A stretch of DNA of 56,724 nt. It comes from Pseudomonas maioricensis. Its GTDB lineage: Bacteria > Pseudomonadota > Gammaproteobacteria > Pseudomonadales > Pseudomonadaceae. The notes beneath the pieces were generated by a model. The model had not been told where the DNA came from, ran no database searches, and saw only the letters and a program-made list of their open reading frames with translations. The translations under genes and the position numbers were made by a program. Positions 50,052 to 56,724 of this stretch are shown piece after piece. The stretch lies in contig NZ_LOHG01000020.1 in the NCBI RefSeq assembly GCF_022790535.1, forward strand, positions 1 to 56,724, written 5' to 3'. How positions within the stretch are numbered: position 1 is the stretch's first letter; every line of letters begins with the position of its first letter.

Positions 50052-51260
50052 TTATAATCCAGGCTCGCGGCCGAGGTGGCAGTCGATTAACGCCACCGTC
50101 CATGGCCTCAGCACCAACGCTGCTTCGTTATCGATCGGTTGCAACGCACTGAAAAAATCGGGATCGGACAGTGCCTGCTGGCAGGTCTGTTCATCCAGCA
50201 ACCTTGAACCCGTCACTCGCATCGCGTCCAGCGTAACCTTCTGAGGTTTTGCGCTCAGATTGGCCAGCCATAGTCGCACGTTACCCTGCGCGCCCTCCAA
50301 CCAGCCGAAGGCAATGACCTGCGCAACGGATGTGTGAAAGCTCAGGGCCTGTTTGCCCCGCGCCCGAGCGAGACCTTTGAGCACGTGAAACACCGGCCAG
50401 TATTGATGCGCGTGTGCGACCGCGAATGGCTCATTGACCGCCCACAAGGCAATTGCGTTCACTGCGCCGAGGTGTGCGGCCTGATAATGCGCCAGGGTCC
50501 AGGCCGCAGCGAGCAAGCTGGTTTGTCGGGGATCCTGATTGCTCAGGGTCAATCGTTCGCGCTTCGGGTTAGGGGTGAGTTGCCCGCCGTAGGGATTACG
50601 CCAGGCACCGATAGCACTGGTGGTGATGCGATAGGGCTTGCCTGATGCCAGTTGCAAACCGGAGCGGAATACGTCGGGCAATGCCTCCAGTGACTGCATC
50701 AGTGAATAGTCGTCAGCAGCATGTACCAACGGCGACGTGGAGTGGGTCAGGTAATCAAAACTGTCGCTGGCCGGTCTGCAGCGGTTGAGCTCTGTGAAGA
50801 ACGTCGGGAAGCCACCACCGATCAGCATCTCCGGCAAATACTCCCGCGCCAGTACCGCGACCTGAGTCGGCGTCAGGCCCTCTGGCCAGCATCCGCCAGG
50901 TTGATAACTCTCAAGATACGCCGCAGGCGTGAGCAGAATGCCGCGCACCGCTGCCGAGCTGTCGCGCATCAGTTCAGCCAGCTTCGAAAGCTGCGCCTGC
51001 GGCCATTGATCGTCAACCACCGCCAATAGCCACACATCTGTGGCTGCATTGGCGCACAACTGCAAGGCACTGCGCAGTTGATCAAAAGCAGCCGCACTGC
51101 GCAGGTCAACCAGCAACTCCAGATGCGCGCTGTGCAGTTGCTCGATCAGCTTTATTGCGGCGTCTGCATCGTCCAGAAGATTGTTGACCCACAACCCCTG
51201 CCCTAACGCGGGGAACGGGGAGTCGGCGGGGCCTGTATAACGAACAGAAACCAGGTTCAT
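50052..51260 (-). CDS. Glycoside-hydrolase-like TIM-barrel protein, possible C-terminal part of a D-apionate lactonase-like enzyme
   Basis: About 402 residues. The sequence is consistent with a glycosidase-like TIM barrel (GLWVNNLLDDADAAIKLIEQ, LELLVDLRSAAAFDQL, MLIGGGFPTFFTELNRCRP, KPYRITTSAIGAWRNPYGGQ) followed by a small beta domain (WLANLSAKPQKVTLDAMRV, ALVLRPWTVALIDC). I do not know a firm function; memory suggests the family of D-apionate lactonase (ApnL). Its ATG (51260) overlaps the stop of the upstream gene by 4 bases (ATGA), so the two are co-translated and probably form one enzyme. There is no signal peptide. Confidence 0.62.
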   Translation of the reverse strand: MNLVSVRYTGPADSPFPALGQGLWVNNLLDDADAAIKLIEQLHSAHLELLVDLRSAAAFDQLRSALQLCANAATDVWLLAVVDDQWPQAQLSKLAELMRDSSAAVRGILLTPAAYLESYQPGGCWPEGLTPTQVAVLAREYLPEMLIGGGFPTFFTELNRCRPASDSFDYLTHSTSPLVHAADDYSLMQSLEALPDVFRSGLQLASGKPYRITTSAIGAWRNPYGGQLTPNPKRERLTLSNQDPRQTSLLAAAWTLAHYQAAHLGAVNAIALWAVNEPFAVAHAHQYWPVFHVLKGLARARGKQALSFHTSVAQVIAFGWLEGAQGNVRLWLANLSAKPQKVTLDAMRVTGSRLLDEQTCQQALSDPDFFSALQPIDNEAALVLRPWTVALIDCHLGREPGL

Positions 51261-51985
51261 GCGCACACCCCGGAGTCGTCAAGCAATGACAGGCTCATGC
51301 TTTGTTCAATGTGCTCGCCTTTACCTAATCGATAAGGACAAGGCCAGGCCAGCGGCCGGTTGTAGGTCTTGAAAGAGGCGTCACACCAATTGCGCTGATC
51401 CTCCATCTCGAACACGTCACCGCTGAAATCCCATTGCAGGGTCAAACCAGGCGTGGGTGAGTGAACCAGCCGCCGGATATCAAGGAACGGCTGCGCGGGC
51501 GCGATCAGGTCGGGGAACGTACCGCGCTCAATGCTCCCGTCGCTATGGGTCACGCTGACCGGGGAGTTAACCACGCCCTTCAGCGGGTGCAGCAGCATCA
51601 GACCTGCGCGACACGTCACGAAATCCTCCAAGGCTCGCAAGCGCGCGCAAACCGATATGCCCCGCAAGCCGATATGCATATCGACCCACCACTCCAGCAA
51701 GGGAACGCCGTCGATACCCGCTACGTATCCGTCGACGATTTGTCGCCAGTCCTGATCGTCGGCAAAGGTTTCGCAGGCACGTTGATGCAATTGATGGGTG
51801 CCCCAGAACTCATCGCGAATCACCAGGCCGACGCTGCGCAAAACTTCCGTATCACCCAGCATCACGCCACGTAATTGAGGGCCTTGTACGCGAAAGCGAA
51901 AAGCTCCCGCTGACGTTTCCACGCTCTCGACATCAGGCTGATCAGTGCCGTACAGACGCCTGGAGAGCGAACTTGATGCTGCCAT
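51257..51985 (-). CDS. Possible N-terminal subunit of a D-apionate lactonase-like enzyme
   Basis: About 242 residues, beta-rich, with LYGTDQPDVESVETSAGAFR, VLRSVGLVIRDEFWGT, PVSVTHSDGSIERGTFPDLI, FEMEDQRNWCDASFKTYNRP and LPWP-like AWPCPYRLGKGE. It looks like a lectin-like sandwich domain that comes before the TIM barrel encoded by the overlapping next gene. ATG 51985 has GGAG 8 bases upstream; the frame extends to 52048 without support. The sugar importer divergent from it suggests action on a branched or unusual sugar lactone. Confidence 0.6.
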   Translation of the reverse strand: MAASSSLSRRLYGTDQPDVESVETSAGAFRFRVQGPQLRGVMLGDTEVLRSVGLVIRDEFWGTHQLHQRACETFADDQDWRQIVDGYVAGIDGVPLLEWWVDMHIGLRGISVCARLRALEDFVTCRAGLMLLHPLKGVVNSPVSVTHSDGSIERGTFPDLIAPAQPFLDIRRLVHSPTPGLTLQWDFSGDVFEMEDQRNWCDASFKTYNRPLAWPCPYRLGKGEHIEQSMSLSLLDDSGVCA

Positions 51986-52146
51986 CGGGGGCGCTCCATT
52001 GTTCTTGTTATAGGTAAACACCGGCAGATTCACGGTGATCGGTGACACTCAAATTAGACTAGCAGCACTGGTATGATGATGATATATAGTGATGACAGAA
52101 CCTCCTGACAAATACAAAAAAATCGCTATAAAGCGAGGAGCGTTGC

Positions 52147-52896
52147 ATGAGCTTAGTGTCGTCTGGCAAAAACCCGACTGTATCTACGCGCAACCTGTCG
52201 GCCATCATTCTGTTGGTTACGGCGGTAGCCTTATTGCTGACGACGTCGGTCCTCAACGGCCCGCTGTTAAGCGTCCGCCCTCTTGACCCCCTCACCGGCA
52301 AAGTCATCTTTAACGATGCCCGCTCTGCCAACGCGCAGGGACAAAACCAGAAATTCGCCCTCGCAAGTTTTGACGCCGAACACTTTGTGGCTGAGCAGTG
52401 GTCGCCTGATGTCGAAAGTGTCGTGGCAAAAAACACCGCAGATCTGGCTCAGGTACTTAACGCGATCAATCAGAACGCCAGCGAGGCCAGCAATCGCTAT
52501 GCAGTGCCTCACCAGACTCAATCAAAAAATTACATCGTCAGTGGCCGCGCTCGCGTTACAGAGGTGAACACCAAGTCGCCGATGGGGCTGCTGAGTCTGG
52601 AGTTACTCGATAGCTCGCTGACCAGCACGGCAAAAATCCAGTTGCTGACCGGGCCTCTGGTCATCAGCACGGTGTTGCGCGATGTGGCCAATAATATGTC
52701 GCTGAACAACTTCACCAATCAGACGCAGTATGCGGATGTGGCCGCGGCACTCAACAAGAAGGCTCTGGCACAGGCTTATGCTGCAGCCCCCGTCGCCGGG
52801 CTGGCGGGTAAAACCATCGAATTCACCGGCGTGTTCAACCTGCAGTCGCCCTCTTCGGTACGCATTGTGCCGATCAGCCTCAAGGTGGAGGAATAG
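52147..52896 (+). CDS. DUF2291 protein of a sugar ABC operon
   Basis: A 249-residue protein with one N-terminal membrane segment (SAIILLVTAVALLLTTSVL) and a periplasmic domain with VRPLDPLTGKVIFNDARSAN, KNYIVSGRARVTEVNTKSPM and NFTNQTQYADVAAALNKKA. DUF2291 genes are regularly found with ribose-type sugar ABC transporters; the molecular role is unknown. GAGGAGC lies 7 bases before the ATG. The ATPase gene starts 3 bases after its stop. It is the first gene of the operon and is divergent from the lactonase-like pair. Confidence 0.82.
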   Translation: MSLVSSGKNPTVSTRNLSAIILLVTAVALLLTTSVLNGPLLSVRPLDPLTGKVIFNDARSANAQGQNQKFALASFDAEHFVAEQWSPDVESVVAKNTADLAQVLNAINQNASEASNRYAVPHQTQSKNYIVSGRARVTEVNTKSPMGLLSLELLDSSLTSTAKIQLLTGPLVISTVLRDVANNMSLNNFTNQTQYADVAAALNKKALAQAYAAAPVAGLAGKTIEFTGVFNLQSPSSVRIVPISLKVEE

Positions 52897-52899
52897 ATC

Positions 52900-54498
52900 A
52901 TGCTGATCGCTTCCCAGGCTCAATCTGCCTCGACGTCGCGTCTGGAAATGCGCGCCCGGCAAATCAGCAAGGTCTATCAAGGCACGACCGCGCTCAAGGC
53001 TGTGGACTTCGACGTGGTGCATGGCGCAGTCAATGTGCTGATCGGCGAAAACGGAGCGGGCAAGTCAACGCTGATGAAGATTCTGGCCGGTATCGAAAAA
53101 CCCACCTCAGGCCAACTGTTCAGTGGTGATCAGCCGCTGACACTGAGCGATCCACGCCAGGCCATGGCGCTGGGCATCGGCATCGTGCATCAGGAACTGA
53201 ACCTGTGCCCGAACCTTAGCGTGGCGGAAAACATGTTTATCGGCAAAGAGCTGCGGGCCAGCTTTGGCCGGGTTCGCCATAACGAACAGCGGCGGCTGGC
53301 CCACACCACGCTGAAACGGATGGGTCAGGACATTGATGTCGATGCGCTGGTGCAGAACCTGAGTATCGGCAAACGGCAGATCGTCGAGATCGCCAAGGTG
53401 CTGGTCAGTGACGTCCGTGTGTTGATTCTGGATGAGCCGACTTCTTCGTTGAGCGAAGCCGAGGTCGAAATTCTGTTTTCGCTGATCGGTGAGCTGAAGC
53501 AGCAAGGCGTGTCGATCATCTACATCTCGCACCGCCTCGAAGAGCTGATCGAAATCGGCGATTACTTCACCGTGCTGCGTGACGGCGCGCTGGTCGGCAC
53601 GGGCACCCGCGACGAGGTCACCGTTGACTGGTTGGTGGAGCGCATGATTGGCCGCCAGATGACCACAGAATTACGCGCAGGTTGTGGGCCCGAGGTTCAC
53701 GAAAATCAGCCGGAAATGCTGAGGGTCAGCGACCTTGAGGTGGCAAGCGAACGAGGTTCATTGCTGCTCAACAAGGTTTCATTCAGCGTCAAACGCGGCG
53801 AAATCGTCGCGTTTTATGGACTGATGGGTGCCGGGCGTACGGAATTGTTTGAAACCCTGATCGGCTTGCGCAAGGCCATTGGTGGCCAGATTCAGGTCAA
53901 CGGTCACAGCCTGCCGCTGGTTCAGGACATTGCCGGGCGGATCAAGGCCGGGATTGCTCTGGTCCCGGAAGACCGCCAGAAACTGGGCCTGGTCAGCGGC
54001 GCTTCTGTGCGCGATAACCTGTTGCTGGCCAATCTCTCCAGATATAGCCGCTTCGACGGTTTGGCCAACCCGCCCATGGATGCTGACGTCGCCCGCATGA
54101 TCAGCGAGCTGCACATCAAGACCGAGAACGCTGGCATTGCCATTTCTTCACTGTCCGGTGGTAACCAGCAGAAGGTTGTGGTGGGCAAGAATCTGCTGAC
54201 CGAACCGCATGTGCTGCTGCTTGATGAGCCAACCCGCGGCATTGATATCAAGGCCCGCCGCGAGTTGTTCGACGTACTGGACCGGCTGGCAAAAAGCGGT
54301 CTGACGATTCTCTACGCTTCCAGTGATCTGAAAGAAATCCTCGGCGGTGCCGACCGTGTTCTGGTGATGTGCCAGGGACGGATCACCGCCAACCTGCCCC
54401 GCGGGCAACTGTGCGAAGCAAGCCTTGTCGCTTTCTCGCAAGTGGTACGCAAAGACTCGGCGGCGGCGCCCAACCAGAATAAGAAGGAGATCGCCTGA
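52900..54498 (+). CDS. Ribose-type sugar ABC transporter ATPase
   Basis: A 532-residue double ATPase of the RbsA/MglA type. The first half has Walker A GENGAGKS, LCPNLSVAENMFIG, signature LSIGKRQ and Walker B VLILDEPTSSLSE. The second half has the degenerate P-loop GLMGAGRTE, the SGGNQQK signature and LLLDEPTRGIDIKAR. The start at 52900 has GGAGG upstream. Its stop overlaps the permease start by one base (TGATG). The sugar is not evident from the sequence. Confidence 0.92.
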   Translation: MLIASQAQSASTSRLEMRARQISKVYQGTTALKAVDFDVVHGAVNVLIGENGAGKSTLMKILAGIEKPTSGQLFSGDQPLTLSDPRQAMALGIGIVHQELNLCPNLSVAENMFIGKELRASFGRVRHNEQRRLAHTTLKRMGQDIDVDALVQNLSIGKRQIVEIAKVLVSDVRVLILDEPTSSLSEAEVEILFSLIGELKQQGVSIIYISHRLEELIEIGDYFTVLRDGALVGTGTRDEVTVDWLVERMIGRQMTTELRAGCGPEVHENQPEMLRVSDLEVASERGSLLLNKVSFSVKRGEIVAFYGLMGAGRTELFETLIGLRKAIGGQIQVNGHSLPLVQDIAGRIKAGIALVPEDRQKLGLVSGASVRDNLLLANLSRYSRFDGLANPPMDADVARMISELHIKTENAGIAISSLSGGNQQKVVVGKNLLTEPHVLLLDEPTRGIDIKARRELFDVLDRLAKSGLTILYASSDLKEILGGADRVLVMCQGRITANLPRGQLCEASLVAFSQVVRKDSAAAPNQNKKEIA

Positions 54499-55596
54499 TG
54501 GCCGAGTCACTGTCACTGCAGGCCCGCAAACCTCACGCGCTGAGTCTGCGTTCGCTGCCATTGCTGCTGCTCAAGCTACGCGCCTATCTGGCACTGATGC
54601 TCCTGGTGATTCTGTTCGCCTCGATTGCGCCGTCGTTTCTTTCCGCGCGCAACCTGGTGATTGTTGCCGAACAGGTCGCAGTGTTTGCCATCCTCGGTAT
54701 CGGTATGACCTTCGTCATTCTGGCCGCCGGTATCGACCTGTCAGTAGGTGCAATTGCCGGGTTGGCGGCGATGGTTGCCGGTAGCCTGATCGCCGAGGGC
54801 TTGCATTTGCCATGGCTGGGAGTCGCCGTGTTCGGCAGCATCCCGGTGGTGTGCATGGTGACTCTCGCGCTTGGCACGTTGGTAGGTGCCGTCAATGGCT
54901 GGTTCATCACCCGCCTCAAAGTCACGCCGTTCATCATGACCCTGGGCATGCTCTACATGGCACGCGGTGCCGCACAACTGGTGTCCGGCGGCGCGACTTA
55001 CGGCGATCTGGGTGGTCAGGCCGAACTAAACAACACAGGCTTTCTGCTGCTGGGCACGGCTCGGGTACTGTCGGTACCGGTATCGATCTGGCTCATGATC
55101 ATCCTGACTGGTCGCTGTTTACGTCAGCCGCAAAACAGTATTCGGTCGCCAGGTGTTCGCCATTGGCGGCAATGAGCGCACTGCCGAGTTATCTGGCGTG
55201 CGGGTCAACCGGGTCAAACTGGACACCTACGCAATCTCCGGTTTCTGCGCCGCGCTGGCCGGTCTGATCATTGCTTCGCGTCTCGGTGCAGCCAACCCGG
55301 CCATCGCCACTTCTTATGAACTCAACGCCATTGCGGTGGTAGTGCTGGGCGGAGCGTCGCTGTTCGGCGGAGTCGGCACCATCGGCGGCACGATCATCGG
55401 TGCCTTCGTGCTCGGGGTGCTGAGCAACGGCATGGTGTTGGTAGGGATTTCCGATTTCTGGCAAACGGTCATCACCGGCGCGGTCATTGTGCTGGCGGTG
55501 GTTGTCGACCAGTTGCAGCGGCGCGTGGAGAAATCCAGCGCTGAACGCGAGGCCAAGGCCCAGGAAGACAGGGGGAAGGCAGTCGCTAACCTTTAA
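54498..55596 (+). pseudogene. Ribose-type sugar ABC permease, frameshifted
   Basis: The RbsC-like permease is read correctly from 54498 (LAAGIDLSVGAIAGLAAMVA, KVTPFIMTLGMLYMARGAA) up to WLMIILT at about 55109. It then leaves the frame and stops at 55175. The rest continues in another frame from 55111 (VAVYVSRKTVFGRQVFAIGG, AIAVVVLGGASLFGGVGTIG) to 55596. One extra base, or two missing, at about 55107-55112 would restore a protein of about 365 residues. Either the permease is recently inactivated or there is a base-call error; flanking genes are intact. Confidence 0.88.
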
Positions 55597-55618
55597 TCAG
55601 CAAGGGATGACAATAACA

Positions 55619-56584
55619 ATGAAAATCCGCTTCTCTCGTCATATTTTTTCACTGGCCGCGCTGTCGCTTTCGATCTGCGCCGCCCACGCTACTGCCGCCG
55701 ACTTCAAGCCTGCCGATCATTTGATCGTGATCATCACCCCCTCGCCCAGCAACGCGTTTTACAAAGCGGAGTCGGACACGGCGGAGGCCGCCGCGAAAAA
55801 ACTCGGCTATCGGACCAAAGCCCTGGTGCATCAGGATGACCCGGACATCCAGCTGCGGCTTGTGCAAACCGCCATCGGTGATAACGCCAGCGCGATCATC
55901 CTCGATAACGCTGGCTCCGACGCGTCCATTGCGGCGGTGAAACGTGCCCAAGAGGCAAAAATCCCGACGTTTCTGATCGACCGTGAGATCAACGCCAATG
56001 GCGTTGCCACCGCGCAGATCGTCTCCAACAATTCTCAATGTGCGACGTCGGTGGCCGAGTTTTTTGCCGATCAGGTGGGCTTCAAGGGTGAGTATGTGGA
56101 GTTGACCGGCCGCACTTCGGACGTCAACGCTCACGTACGTTCCGAAGGGTTTCACCGGGTGCTGGACCAGATACCGGACCTGAAAATGGTCTCGCAGCAA
56201 TCGGCTAACTGGGACCAGACTCAAGGCTACAACGTGATGCAAACCATCATTCAGGGCAATCCGAATATCGTCGGTGTCCTGGCGGGTAACGACACCATGG
56301 CGCTGGGGGCTGCGGCCGCGTTGAAAAACGCGGGCAAGAGTGAGGTGATCGTGGTTGGCATCGACGGCAATCCGGATGTGGTACGTCAGATCGCTGCGGA
56401 TGGCCCGATCGTTGCGACCGGACTGCAGCAGGCGACGCAAATGGCGGCCATGGCTGTAGAACAGGCCGATCAGTTTCTGCGCACGGGTAAGACTGATAAA
56501 CCCGAGAAGCAATCGGTGGATTGTGTGTTGGTGACCAAAGAGAACAGCAAGGATGTGCGTGAGGGCGGGTTCGGTATGCGCTGA
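55619..56584 (+). CDS. Ribose-type sugar ABC binding protein
   Basis: A 321-residue periplasmic sugar-binding protein (RbsB class) with a signal peptide ending HATAA. Ligand-site segments are IVIITPSPSNAFYKAESDTA, IILDNAGSDASIAAVKRAQE, IPTFLIDREINANG and GVLAGNDTMALGAAAALK. Two Cys (SQCATS and VDCVL) may form a disulfide. It has normal Met content, unlike the sulfonate binding proteins. AAGGGATG precedes; I chose ATG 55619 over 55607 because the latter touches the SD. The sugar is unknown; D-apiose or a related branched sugar would fit the neighbours. Confidence 0.9.
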   Translation: MKIRFSRHIFSLAALSLSICAAHATAADFKPADHLIVIITPSPSNAFYKAESDTAEAAAKKLGYRTKALVHQDDPDIQLRLVQTAIGDNASAIILDNAGSDASIAAVKRAQEAKIPTFLIDREINANGVATAQIVSNNSQCATSVAEFFADQVGFKGEYVELTGRTSDVNAHVRSEGFHRVLDQIPDLKMVSQQSANWDQTQGYNVMQTIIQGNPNIVGVLAGNDTMALGAAAALKNAGKSEVIVVGIDGNPDVVRQIAADGPIVATGLQQATQMAAMAVEQADQFLRTGKTDKPEKQSVDCVLVTKENSKDVREGGFGMR

Positions 56585-56639
56585 CTGCTTCTACCCCGCC
56601 ATCGGCATAGGTATTACATATCGTTGATTTGAAGGTTTG

Positions 56640-56724
56640 GGTACATATCCGTTGCAGCGGTAAGGGCTAATATTGGTTGCGCCCTTACGGCGCCTCACTT
56701 TTGAGCGCAAAAGTAAGCAAAACG
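56640..56724. repeat. Start of a dispersed Pseudomonas repeat (partial)
   Basis: GGTTGCGCCCTTACGGCGCC-TCACTTTTG and AAAAGTAAGCAAAACG resemble the beginning of a repeat that I recall as scattered through many Pseudomonas genomes, usually continuing with a GC-rich region. Only about 85 bases are in the window, so the element cannot be classified. No gene is seen after the stop at 56584. Confidence 0.45.

Noticed and set aside
55153..55596. The downstream part of the sugar permease as a separate small gene
   Set aside because: It begins in the middle of the RbsC fold and joins the upstream frame without a gap, so it is the second half of a frameshifted gene.

Overview
The window looks like a chromosomal segment from a fluorescent-type Pseudomonas (P. 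syringae/P. fluorescens sense). Reasons: high GC content; a rutABCD-F pyrimidine operon; TonB-dependent receptors; many orphan SsuA/TauA-type binding proteins; and about nineteen REP/REPIN hairpins whose arms begin GTAGGAGC or GTGGGAGC. The species cannot be fixed from the sequence alone.

Layout. (1) 1-4010: uracil catabolism, rutABC-(REPIN)-rutDF, with a RutR-type operator upstream. (2) 4140-6080: two unrecognised small proteins and a DUF892 stress protein. (3) 6264-8339: a dCache chemoreceptor behind a sigma-28-type promoter. (4) 8435-11329: a TonB-dependent receptor plus a DUF4198 periplasmic protein behind a near-perfect Zur-type palindrome, read here as a metal (zinc) uptake pair. (5) 11524-18906: an HGSNAT-like (DUF1624) membrane protein, an orphan binding protein, and an IclR regulator divergent from a three-part MFS/HlyD/OprM-type efflux operon. 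(6) 19117-48000: a large accessory block for scavenging organosulfur compounds. It holds a dedicated TonB-ExbB-ExbD, a LacI-regulated TonB receptor, an LLM monooxygenase-hydrolase-aldo/keto reductase-binding protein run, a Fur-type siderophore receptor, tauABC with a frameshifted tauD, further LLM monooxygenases, orphan sulfonate binding proteins, an SsuCB-like ABC pair, the decayed remains of a second ABC transporter, an AtsK-like dioxygenase, a peroxiredoxin-like protein and a hydroxyacid dehydrogenase. (7) 48343-56584: an AEC permease, then a NanR-like regulator, a co-translated pair resembling a two-part glycoside-hydrolase-like/D-apionate lactonase protein, and a ribose-type sugar ABC operon (DUF2291, ATPase, frameshifted permease, binding protein). 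The last 100 bases appear to enter a widespread Pseudomonas dispersed repeat.

How it fits together. The sulfur block reads as a starvation regulon: outer-membrane uptake (TonB receptor with its own TonB-ExbBD), periplasmic capture by several binding proteins sharing few permeases, then desulfonation in the cytoplasm by FMNH2- or 2-oxoglutarate-dependent oxygenases. The strongest unexpected signal is compositional. Three of the predicted mature binding proteins contain no Met or Cys at all, and one 362-residue monooxygenase has only its initiator Met. These proteins therefore cost almost no sulfur to make. Two genes (tauD and the sugar permease) carry single frameshifts, which could be real decay or base-call errors.
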